Below are positions 39,970 through 50,842 of a stretch of 64,000 nucleotides of DNA, one piece after another. This DNA is from Atopsyche davidsoni (Eukaryota > Arthropoda > Insecta > Trichoptera > Hydrobiosidae), in the NCBI GenBank assembly GCA_022113835.1, contig JAILWY010000021.1:6448001-6512000 (forward strand), written 5' to 3'. Made by a program: the position numbers and the translations under genes. Every line of letters starts with the position of its first letter. Position 1 is the first letter of the stretch. The notes below the pieces were generated by a model. It was not told the origin of the DNA, did not search any database, and saw nothing but the letters and a program-made list of their open reading frames with translations.

Positions 39970-42900
39970 TCAAGAATCTGGTGCAGGTTTGGATTGGTGT
40001 CTCTTCATCTGGAGGTTGGGTTTTCTCAGCTTGTGATAGTTAGGCAATATTTTACTAAGAAAATCCAATTGCAACATTTGAGAGGGTTGCTTCTCCATGG
40101 CTTCTCTCATAATGTGGTCATTGCCATATATGATTGTATTATCTGTCATTTTTGCATCTTCAAGCTTACATCCAGCTCCTAAAGTGCATATAAAGCTCAT
40201 TATCAAAATCATAATTTAAAGGATTAGTCATTATAAAAACTGATATTTTAAAAGTATGATTCCAATGAGTAAATTTAATAGTAAATTAATTCAGATATAT
40301 TTACCAATGACACAGCCGGATCCTATTACGACTTTAGGTCCCACGCTAGATTTACATTCAAATACATTACTTTCTCCAATGTGTCCAGAGTAGGATTCAA
40401 CTCGACAACCAACTTCAAATACATTATGTGCTCCAATAATCAACGGTTTAAGGATACCAGGTATTTCTTCAGCATTGGGATTACTCCTAAAAACCAATTA
40501 TAATTCAAAAGTGTTTAATAATATGCTAACAGGTTGCATTTCTCATATCAATATAAACTACAAATAAAATAAAAAAATTATAAATTGTACTGCATGCAAG
40601 ATATAAAATCTCTAATAGATAGAGAGAAGAAAATTATAACATTAAACAATTAAAAGTTACTTTATTTGTACAATCTAATATATATAATAGCCATTGTGTG
40701 TGTGTATGTATGTTTCGATTTTTTGTTTTCTATAGAATATCTTAAAAGATACAATGCTGATTTTTTGCACATAAGTTAAGTAAATTTTTCCGCAGCTATG
40801 TGCCGAATTTTAAGACGATAGGATAATATTTTTATTCATAAACTATAAAATATGCTTTAGCGAATTTCAATATGTACGAATTATATGATTCTGTTGTTCA
40901 CGGCGAGATTTTCAAATTTAGAACTTTTACAAAAAAATAAATTTCCAGTTTGTCAGTTTGACACAAGTGCCATCTCTATTTTTTTTATCGAAATTGCATT
41001 AGAAATTATTAAACACATCATTAAGGCAGTTGCTCCCAGCCATTTAATTGCCTCTGGTGTCCAACCGGACACCACAGTCAGTGCATTACCTGGCGAAATC
41101 GTGTCATTTAATTAATTTAATTGTCACTTTATTTTTCTATATCGAAATTTGATTTTTTTACACAGTATTGAAAAAACTATAAATTATATTTATCTAATTT
41201 TTATTATTTAATTAACGTCCATTTTTAGGGTAAAATAAAATCTTAAAGATGTTGAAAAATTGGATAAAATGACGACTTTTCAAAACCAAAGTTTGTTAAA
41301 GATTTTTTTTTTTAATTTTAAAATTAATAAAACGCACATGGTTTATATTTAATCTTTTAATTCCAATTGAAAAAAAGACTTTTAAATGTTTAGGATTCTT
41401 AGAAAATGTACCAGACGAATCTCCAAATTCCTACATTTTAATCGGAAAAACACATATTTATCATATTAATAGTATATTTATAAGAAATAAAAATATATTG
41501 TGTTCAGAAGGGATGTACCAAACTTTTTACATTTAAATCTTATTGATTGGTGCAGTCGATTTTTCGCAAAACGGACTAGAAAATGATCAAAAAAACTCGA
41601 TTATGGGACCTAGACCCTTAATAACTCAAAATAACACCGTCTACGCACAGAAAACGTAATTCAACAAGAATTTCATAATTGAACGTGATAAAGACTGCAT
41701 CAAATAAAGAACAGTGCAGTGAAAAGTGATGCGTTGTTTGTGACACGAAATGTGACATAAATGTCAAGCAATGAGTTGGAAGGAAAACGTGAGCAGCGTC
41801 TTCTTAAAATTCAAGTACGCGCATTGACCTCAAGACAAAAAGAAACTGATGCACAGCGAACGCTGCGTTTGTCTTCGGATTAATTAGTGTGACCTGTCGA
41901 TTCTGCAATGCTTTACATTATCAAGCAGAAAACCCATCAGATGGAAAGTTCAACGATTACTGTCACAAAAGTAAAGTGAAACTACCAGCAAGGCCTATTT
42001 CCCCAGTATATTTAAAGGATATTTATAATGGAAATTTCAAGAGAAAAATAAGATCATACGATAACAGTATGTCTAAATTAACAGTGGGCCACTCTGCTTC
42101 AAAGTTCAAGGCCAAGTATATCACAGAACTTCATCCAACTGATGGTACAAAATGAAACCAATTATACATCTTATTATGTTCAAACACCATTGCATCGTTC
42201 ATCGAATGCGCGTCATTCTATGACGGGCTACATTTCTAGTTATCATATAATAGCAGAATATATACAAGACTTTGAGGTTAATGCAGACAGATCTAATATT
42301 GAAATCTTGTAAGACAGATCAAAAATTTAACAACAGACACCATTTAAGATTTTATTTGTGTATCTTGACCACTGAATCTTATAAGTAGCTCTCCCATGGG
42401 TGATAAATACTACTTCATAAAAACAGATAGTTTAGATTTACAACGTATAACTTAGCAGTCAAAATCGCTACGATTTGAACAAGACAAACAACATCCCTAA
42501 AATACATAGAGATTAAGGAGGAAACCAGAAAAATTAGCATATACTTGACCGTCAACTTTAATTGACCACTCTTCACCTCCTGTCTGTTGTTTCCTGTTGA
42601 CTATCAATACAGAGAACTACTGCCGTAGCACACAGCTAATCCCCGCTTGAGATGTCTCTTTGGTTTATTTATCAAATAAACTAGTACTTATGCCTATGAA
42701 AGCCATACCGATTTTCAAAATCTTATTATTCGTTCACTTCGGACAACTTGTTCGGGAGATTTTACAGTTATAAGAAATCCATTCTGGAAGGTATAATTTA
42801 ATATATCTTACATGTGTATAATTGCTGCATATTCTTCAACTATGCAAAACTCAGATATGACAATAGGACCTCCCTCTGCAATGATTGTTGCCCTCGGATG

Positions 42901-42972
42901 AATGACAGTTCCTCCTGCCACCGTGATGTCCCCCTTTAATACGCAGTCCTCACAAACTGTTGCACCGGCCAT
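39970..42972 (-). CDS. DCTN6: Dynactin subunit 6 (p27)
   Basis: Three minus-strand exons, 42972-42812, 40486-40305 and 40178-39970, splice in phases 2 and 1 to a complete 183-residue protein (human is about 190). Known role: with p25/DCTN5 it forms part of the pointed-end complex of dynactin, the cofactor of cytoplasmic dynein in cargo transport and mitosis. The sequence shows the left-handed beta-helix pattern of hexapeptide repeats (VIHPRATIIAEGGPIVI in exon 1; IIGAHNVFEVGC in exon 2) and the family's C-terminal LQLDFLSKILPNYHKLRKP. The start MAGATVCEDC fits the family N-terminus. Intron 1 (42811-40487) carries an inserted Helitron. The gene is head-to-head with DDX11, with 573 bp between start codons. 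Confidence 0.95.
40674..42239 (+). mobile_element. Helitron, internally deleted, 1,566 bp
   Basis: The element starts with TC after an A (A|TCTAATATATATAATAGCC) and ends with CTAG before a T. An 11-nt spacer separates the CTAG from the hairpin CGTCAT-TCT-ATGACG. These are Helitron hallmarks: no terminal inverted repeats, no target duplication, insertion between A and T, and a 3' hairpin. The inside retains a broken piece of the Rep/helicase gene. The first 200 bp and the last 30 bp match the small element in the SIRT5 intron. An extra 8-bp stem, TGGTGTCC-AACC-GGACACCA, lies at 41055-41074. It is inserted in DCTN6 intron 1. Confidence 0.85.
41761..42155 (+). pseudogene. Helitron Rep/helicase N-terminal remnant
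   Basis: A first frame starts at 41761 (MSSNELEGKREQRLLKI, ending in TAA at 41883) and has the Arg/Glu-rich N-terminal style of Helitron proteins. A second, in a different frame, runs 41889-42155 and carries the zinc-finger-like segment CRFCNALHYQAEN, a single C for the usual CC, then KVKLPARPISPVYLKDIY and RSYDNSMS. This order matches the Helitron-like N-terminal domain. The Rep (HUH) and helicase domains are missing. A frameshift between the two pieces and a large deletion to the 3' end make it non-functional. Confidence 0.75.
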
Positions 42973-43545
42973 TATTTTCACCCTTAAAAATAACGAGATT
43001 TTTTACAGACTTTATAATTTTCTAAATTACTTTATTATATTTAAATACATAAACATATTTATGTGTATATTATTTTTTTACTAAACATAATTGAAATAAA
43101 TATTGTAAAACAGGTTGAAACATTCAAAATAATTGTATCAATATACCCTGATGACATTTCGAAGCTTTGATTTTCCCGTGTTATTATTTTTCTAGATCAC
43201 GACACCATTTGACAAATACAGTCAAACTGACATATGAAAGTAATGTTACCAGTCATAGATTAATATAATAATTTACAAAAAATAAAATTACGAATTATTT
43301 ATTTATGTATTAAGGGTGATTTTTTTAATAATGAATAAAAAAAATTTCAAGGGTTTTACAATAGCAAAATATAGGCAATAGCACAAATCATCTGCAATAT
43401 TTTATTTTTTTTTTACAAGATTGTCTATGCATTTGGCGCGCTTGTCAAAATGCTTGTGTCATATTACCATTATTGTTGTATCTTGCTTAATAATCAAAGG
43501 AAAGCTTAAATTATCATATTATCTGGATATAATTATTGTTTCATT
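42973..43545. promoter_or_regulatory. Shared upstream region of DCTN6 and DDX11
   Basis: 573 bp lie between the two divergent start codons. No TATA box at a convincing position was identified for either gene. A region this short suggests a bidirectional promoter, which would couple two genes acting in mitosis (dynactin transport and sister-chromatid cohesion). That coupling is inference. Confidence 0.5.
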
Positions 43546-46500
43546 ATGGAAGTTCCTGAAAATTTTCCATTTCCGTTTGAACCTTACGGTGTTCAGAAAG
43601 AATTTATGAAGCAAATATATAGAATGTTAGAAAATCGTGGAATTGGAATATTTGAAAGCCCAACTGGCACTGTATGTGTTAAACGATTTATGTCAAATAA
43701 TGATATATTTTCTGTATGTAAATTATTTTTCAATATTATTATTGTTTTATCAGGGAAAATCTCTCAGCTTATGTTGTGGTTCTCTAAAGTGGTTACAAGA
43801 TTTTGAGGCTAAAGAAATTGCAGACCTATCGACTAAAATTGAAAACCTCAAAATCGAAATCCAAGATAACAATACAGGTACATTTTTAATTACAATATGT
43901 TTTTATCAAAGATCTTTGATATTTTAAATTAACATTAACGTTTTGTTCCTAGACGAAGATTGGTTAAAATCTGAATATGAAAAAATCCAGAGGTCTCATG
44001 AATTAAATGCGCTGCAAAAGAAGCTTGAAAATATCAACAAAAGCTGTGCGAGTATGGATATGTTAAGATCAAGAAAAAGTATAGAGAAAATTAACAGAGA
44101 GTGGCATCTTGCTAAAAATAAGTGTGATAAAACGAAAATTGTCGAATCATCAAATGAACTTGACCCATCTGAAAAATTATCACCCATAAATGATGTTGAT
44201 CTTTTAATAGATGAACTAAATCTTGAAAATGATGAAGATGATGAGAGAGAGGAACAAGAAGAAGTTATTGAAAGTGGTAATGTCAAAGTAAGTTCCTCAT
44301 CAAGGCCACCTTCATACTATACTGCATCTGATTTTAGCTATCTTGACGGGTGTCTTTCTTTGGATCATCTTGAATACTGCAAGTCTTCTACTCTTTCTTC
44401 CTTCCACTGAAAACATAGCAGACATGTTACCGAATCCTAACTATTATCTTCCAACAGACTCACTCCAATTATGCGTGCACCCTCTTCTATCTCCTCGACA
44501 TATCATCAAACAGTACAAATTTCTTGTGATTGTCTGCTTTGATTGAAATACAATGAGAATATATTTATAAATGTGACAATTATGAGTTTATTTATAAGAG
44601 ATCAGTGGTGTAATGTTTTGTTCCATGAACACTGAACTAAAACAGCTAGACAGATAGATATATACATTTTTTTTCATTATGATGACATTGCATTCAATGT
44701 TTGATGTAGATTTTTGGGTAATTATGGGTTAGGTTAGGTTAGGTCAAAAACCACCACAACCGCAAATGATTCGAAAACTTTTCCAACTATTAATAAACAT
44801 GGATGGACTAAACATTATTTATTCCTGTATAATTATTTTTACAGATAATTTATTGTAGCAGAACTCATTCTCAACTCTCTCAATTTGTTAATGAAATTAA
44901 GATGACATCATTTTCTTCAACTGTAAGAGTAGTATCTCTAGCTTCAAGACAACAGTACTGTATAAACCCCTCAGTTCAAAAGTTGAAGAGTTCACATCTT
45001 ATAAATGAAAGGTACTATTTATATTCTATGCTAATCTGTGGTGTGTGGTTAGAGTATGCAGTATAATTAAGCCTGACTGAAATTGTAGTCAATAATTGCT
45101 TTTAACATTCAACACGTATATCACATTTCTAGAGATATCTCGTCAATCATTTATATTTAACAGGTGCTTGGAACTCCAGAAAGGAAAAAAAGGTAAAACT
45201 ACCTCCAAAGCAGAAGATGGAAAAGCTACTAAGCGATCAAAGTGCAGTTCCGGCTGCCAATTTTACAACCAATCTAAAATAGAGATTTTGCGAGATGAGA
45301 CTTTGATTGATATTAAAGATATGGAAGACATAGTCGTCGCTGCCAAGCAAATTGAGGCATGTCCTTACTATAGTGCCAGAGCAGCTGTCAGGCAAGCACA
45401 GGTGAATATTATATTTAATATCAATGTTATATTTACTGTAACACAATACTTGAACCCTGTTCCTATCATTAAAACAAGCTTGTGCAATAAACTTAGAACT
45501 AATTCTTCTCTATATCCGCAGGTTATTATTGTTCCATATCAAACACTACTTCACGAAGCAACCCGACGAGCAAACGGCATAAGTGTCAAAGAAAATATTG
45601 TAATTATCGATGAAGCGCACAATCTCCTCGATACTATTTCACATATACACAGTGCTGAGGTAACAGGAACTCACCTGCAAGCAGCCTGGGATAAGCTCAG
45701 ACAATACAGAGATAAATATCACACAAGATTTGCAGCTAAAAATCTGTTGCAACTTAATCAAGTCATATATATTGTAGGCAAGCTATTAGGTATGTTGACT
45801 TATTTAAAATCATACATTGAAAAATTTTACTCATTGTATAACTCTTAAGTATTAAGTAACTACTAATCTCTGGGCTCTTATAACTGATGTAAATGTTCTA
45901 TATATATATTATTATTATTATTATACATAAATTCAGTTTGGAAAATGATTTTAATTTATTTCAAAGTACGGGATGTGTGAAAATAATCAAAAATTCAGAA
46001 TCAATTCACTTTGCTTCAATATGACCACCTTTTGCCTTGAATATGACCTTGAGACGGTCAAAAACGAATCGCAAACTGCCCGAATGTGATTTGCCGGTAT
46101 TTTGGCCCACACATGGACAATGGCTTTCTTCAGCGTCTCGAGGTTGATGTATTTTTTATCTCGGACATTGTTCTCCAAAATAGTCCAGAGAGAATAATCC
46201 ATTGGCAACGCGTCTGGTGAATTCGAGAGCCATTGTATGGTCAAAATGAAGTTTGGAACGTTGTTTTTCAGCCATTCTTGGTTCACTCGCGCTTTGTGAG
46301 ACGGTGCCGAGTCTTGTTGAAACGTCCATGGTCTGCGACCGAAATGTTTGTCTGCCCACGGCTTCAAAGCAGCCTCCAGAACACTTTCCCGATAATATGT
46401 CACATTTACTTTGACGCCAGGCTCAATGAAAACTATTGGAAAGCGCCCTTCCGTGGTTACAGCGGCCCACACCATTATTTGTGGCGGGTGCTGCTTTCTG

Positions 46501-49320
46501 GTGACCAACCGATGGCTCAAATTCTTGTATGAACGTTTGGTCAAGTAAACCCTATCATTTTGAGAGTTTACAAATTGCTCAATTGGGAATTTTTTCTCGT
46601 CAGAAAACACGATGTTCGGAAATTGACCGCTTTCGGCCCAGCGAAGCACCTCCTTCGCTTTCTCAAGTCTAACTTGTTGCTGCTTCAGTGTAAGATCATG
46701 AACTTTTTGGAACTTCTAAGGCTTGACCTTGAGCTCATTTTTCATGCATCGGATGCTGCGACCGGATATTTTCAGTTCTTTAGCCATTTGATTGGCACTT
46801 CGTCGTGGATTTCGCTCAAGTCGCTTCTTCACTTTTCGAACCATCTCAGGTGACGTTGCAGTCTTTTGATGATCACCTCCATGGCGTTTTGCGATGCTAC
46901 CAGTATCATTATAACGAGTTATGGTGCGATAAACAATAACTTTATTCACTTCGAGGTGTTTGAGCTCACGAACAATCGCTGCTTGTGATTTTCCAGCTAA
47001 ATATAAAGCAATCACACTATTACATCGCTAATAACTTTTTTTTGCGTTTACTTTTAGCAAAATGCTTTTGCACTCTTATAAACGATACTCAGAACTGTCA
47101 GTTAGCAAATTTATAAACAGCTGCTGCTAGTGTAACAGCTGCAACAACGGTCTGAAGTTGGTTACACTTCGAGTGCCGGACCCTGTATATATATATATTG
47201 TATCAATATTTCTCCTGTTCTTAAGGTATGCTCAATCTTACACCGAATCAAGATAAAACTACAACTGATAGTAAAATTCATACCTTGGAAGAATTTGTAC
47301 ATAGGGCTGAAATAGATAATTTTAATTTTCGGCCATTAATTGACTTTTGCGTAAAGTCTAAGCTTCCTCAGAAATTACACAGTTTTTCTGAAAGATACAC
47401 TGATGATGACCTCCACAAAGATAGTCAGAAAACAAAGGAATACTCCAAATCTGGCCTTCAGTTCTTTCTGAATAAAATGTCAGAAGAATCTATCAAAGGG
47501 AAGAAAAAACTTCAAGCTGAAATTAATCCTGAATCTGAATCTGAAGATTGTGAATTGCGTAATGTAAGCAAGATAATATTAAACTCAAAATATTTTCAAG
47601 TGGCAGATTAATTACATACTTATGTCATATTTAATGTGTTTTTAGCAAGAAAAATATGTATCCATTGGTAATGCTTTACAAAATATATTAAATTTTTTGG
47701 AAATGCTGACAAACAAATTTACTGATGGAAGGATTTTAGTTACTGTCAACCAAGCAATAACTGGTGGAACCCTCAAGTTTCTCCTCCTCAATCCTGCAGC
47801 TCGATTCAGTGACATCGTCAGAGATGCCAGATCGGTATTTCAATGTAGTTATCTCAATTAGTTTTAACTTATTTTTTTACAGATTTCTTATTGTTTTTTT
47901 TCCGTACAATTTAGGTAATAGTAACCGGAGGCACCATGCGACCGTTCTCAGAGTTTCGAGAGCAACTCTTTATCTCAGCGGGTGCTTCAATACACAGAGT
48001 TCTGGAAATTTCTTGTGGACATGTTATTCCACCGGCAAACATTCTTCCCATTTGTTTATCAGAAGGACCATCGGGGAAAAATCTGAGATTTACCTTTGAG
48101 CTACGAAACAGTCTTGTTTTGGTAAATGATCATTTATTCACTTTCACTTTTAGACAATACACATATTTATTTGTTTGATTATTAAATAATTTGATTGTAC
48201 ACATTTCAGCTAAACGAATTAGGCAGAATATTGCAAAATGTGTGCAATATTGTACCTGGTGGAGTAATATGTTTTTTCCCTTCCTACGACTATGAAAATC
48301 ATGTTTTTAATCACCTCAAGTCGTGCGGTGTACTTGAAAAAATCGAAAACAAAAAGAAAGTTTTTCGAGAACCAAAAACAACTAAACAAGTGGATCAGGT
48401 TAGGATATCACTTATTAACTTGTCGGCACATTAGCTGAACTGTTTTAATACATGTATACAAGGCAAAGCAACTATTTCTTTATGCAATCTCTAAACAATT
48501 TATATTGAATTGTTTCATTCTCACCTTTTGTCAATAACTTCATCAGCGGGACTATCCATTCTTCTTTACAGGTTTTAGAAGAGTACAGCAATGTTATAAA
48601 GAGCTGTAAAACTACAAGCCTTACGGGCGCTGTGATGTTCAGCATTGTTGGAGGAAAATTAAGTGAAGGTCTTAATTTCAGGTGATGTGTATTTCTTTAT
48701 TTACTGCTGTGAATAACTGACTTGTTATATTAAAATGACTTGTTAGATTAAAATTAAAATGACTTGTTTATATTGAAAGTACCCAATAATCATAATATAA
48801 TTATTTTTTTAGTGATGACTTGGGAAGATGTGTTATAGTAGTAGGAATGCCATATCCCAGTATAAAATCCTTAGAACTAAGAGAAAAAATGAAATATCTC
48901 AATGAAAATGTATCAGTCACAGCAGGAGGTACCCATTATGAGAACATTTGCATTAAAGCAATCAACCAATCCATAGGTAATTAAAATATTTATACTGTCG
49001 TTACATATTTTAATGGGAATTATTTTTGACTGATTACTTAATTTTAGGAAGAGCAATCAGGCATCATAAAGACTATGCAGCTGTGTTACTCTTGGATGAG
49101 AGATATTCTAAGGAATGCATACGAAATTCACTTCCAAAATGGTTACAGGTAAAACAATAAGCAAAATTACACTAAAGGTTATTTTTATAAGTGTGGTGTC
49201 ATTTTATAAAACCATTTTTTTTTTTTTCAGTTGTCGTTGATTCCAAATGCCAAGTTTGGTCCAATGTTTGGAGCAATGTCAAGGTTTTTCTTGAAACATA
49301 AAATAAACCCGAGTCAATAA
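43546..49320 (+). CDS. DDX11: ATP-dependent DNA helicase DDX11/ChlR1
   Basis: Fourteen exons give a complete 881-residue protein: 43546-43671, 43754-43877, 43953-44287, 44845-45011, 45164-45401, 45522-45789, 47226-47563, 47646-47834, 47915-48121, 48210-48398, 48572-48681, 48813-48976, 49048-49148, 49231-49320. All junctions are GT-AG and phase-consistent. Known role: 5'-3' iron-sulphur helicase of the XPD family, needed for sister-chromatid cohesion and for resolving replication-blocking structures. Visible motifs: Walker A SPTGTGKS (residues 38-45, split by intron 1), Ia YCSRTHSQLSQF, four Fe-S cysteines at 234, 252, 282 and 317, DEAH at 360-363, GGTMRPFSEF, motif V GGKLSEGLNFSDDLGR and motif VI QSIGRAIRHHKDYA. 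An acidic insert lies at about residues 140-195. Intron 6 holds an antisense mariner. All key residues are intact. Confidence 0.96.
44729..44743 (+). repeat. Three TTAGG units (insect telomere-type repeat)
   Basis: TTAGGTTAGGTTAGG lies in DDX11 intron 3. It equals the canonical insect telomere repeat but is only three units long. Confidence 0.7.
45967..47187 (-). mobile_element. mariner-like element, DD37D (maT) type, in DDX11 intron 6
   Basis: An antisense transposase gene is bounded on the right by a terminus whose complement reads TACAGGGTCCGGCACTCGAA, ending on TA inside a (TA)n run. On the left a decayed TACGGGATGTG at 45967 may be the other end, so the left terminal repeat is eroded. 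Total length of about 1.22 kb is near the usual 1.3 kb. Confidence 0.85.
46006..47015 (-). pseudogene. mariner maT-type transposase, nearly intact
   Basis: Read on the minus strand, the frame opens with the DNA-binding helix-turn-helix region (IALYLAGKSQAAIVREL; then PRRSANQMAKELKISGRSIR). It is interrupted by one TAG at 46718-46716 and continues through the catalytic domain in the same frame. The catalytic acidic residues are in VFSDEKKF, FQQDSAPSHKA and PMDYSLW. 37 residues separate the second and third, defining DD37D. Near the end a 1-nt loss after CDSF shifts the frame; the expected ending (GGHIEAK then TGA at 46006) is in another frame. No in-frame ATG precedes the N-terminal block. It is therefore inactive but young. 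Confidence 0.85.
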
Positions 49321-50842
49321 ACTATGCAATCAATATATAAATCTGACACGCTTGTATATGCATGCGGGCAAGGAGCTAGTACCAATTTTTAAATTACCAG
49401 GATATAAAAATTCCCCTCAGGAGAACATATTTTATACTCATCAAATTTTTTTTTTTAATAATTATATGGCAGTCATATTTTGTAACAAAAAATTTTAACC
49501 TCATTTTTTTGAAACTCCTTTTTTCATCACATTGCTGACTTTTATTCACAAATAATATCTAGTATTTCCATAAAGTTGGTCTCTTTTATATTTATAATGA
49601 TATGCTTATTTCTACTACAGTTTAAACTATCAATGTTTTTTTTTAACACTATCTAATACAAAAGAAGAATAAAACAATTTATTTTAAAACATTCAACAAA
49701 TCTTGTAAATATAACATATTATTCTAAAACTAACTTATATAACATTTTTCCAAAACAAAAAGTATTAAAAATATAAATATATATGTAGAAAATACAATTG
49801 AAACTATTCAGAAACACCATTCGATGTAACTTATATTTTATATAAAATAATATATATTTTAAGAACAAAAGTATGGGTTATTTGCGGTGCATTTGAAAGT
49901 TGCAATATTTTTGTATTACTATGTAAATGTCGATGAGCACAAACGCGAGCTAGACAGGACGGTGAAAAAGTGTAAGCATTAACCTGGTCGAGAAAATTTA
50001 TGGAATGAATGATCGATAACGACTTGTTAAATTATAAATCTGCATTGATCTTTAAATTTGTTTCTGCCATCCATCAGGAGTAAAAGAATTGTTGGGTATT
50101 TTAAATAAAATTAGATGTGTATACTTTTTATCTATACAATTTTTAGCAGCACATCTTTTCAATAAAAAAATTTAATATTTATTAATTGTAACAATAAGCT
50201 AATGACTTTTTATTAAAAAGTTGACATTAAAAAAATATGGCAACGTTTAAGTTAAATGGCGGAAATAAGTAGTAACAAAGTTACTCATTTTCGAAAATAT
50301 TTAATGAGCTTTACTTCTGAATGTTTCAATTGTTTTACAATTTTGAGAAAGCACCAGATTTGTAAACACAACCAAACCTGCAACTGGAGTTATGAGACAC
50401 CGCTGGTTCGCTGGCGACTGAAGTATTATTGCAGCAACTTAGTTTTTCTTCTATATGAAAATATTTATTCTTATTTTTTGTGAATTTTAAACCAAAACTT
50501 ATTTGATATATTCTGAAGTTTAAGAACCTACAATACAGCAAACCCATTGGTTTTTTTATCATAATTCATGGATAAAATAGAAGTAGAGAATAAATAAATT
50601 TACACAATTATATAAATATTGTAAAAAAAATTTGATTCCCTTTATTTTTTTGTAGTAATCCATCAGCGTTGACAAAATAAATAAATTTTTATTATGAATG
50701 GAAAAAAGAATACACACCAATTATATTGCTTAGAATTTATTGAAAAATGGTATTATATTATTATTCTTAAAATAGATAAATAAATTTATCAACAGCTATG
50801 AGATTATTGTTAAAAGGAAACATTGCCTAAAAATGAGATCTC
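49321..50842. other. Tail-to-tail intergenic region DDX11/SIRT5
   Basis: This AT-rich stretch holds both 3' UTRs. AATAAA overlaps the DDX11 stop region (49315-49322) and another lies at 49666-49672. No gene is supportable; short open frames near 50.25-50.56 kb have no recognisable content. Confidence 0.6.

Noticed and set aside
40885..41115. 76-codon plus-strand frame in the DCTN6 intron
   Set aside because: It lies in the non-coding interior of the Helitron and has no similarity to Helitron proteins.
43996..44286. 96-codon Ser-rich open frame on the minus strand
   Set aside because: It is the antisense shadow of the acidic DDX11 exon 3, which has splice sites and homology on the plus strand.
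46233..46853. Two plus-strand frames of about 97-99 codons
   Set aside because: They are antisense to the mariner transposase.
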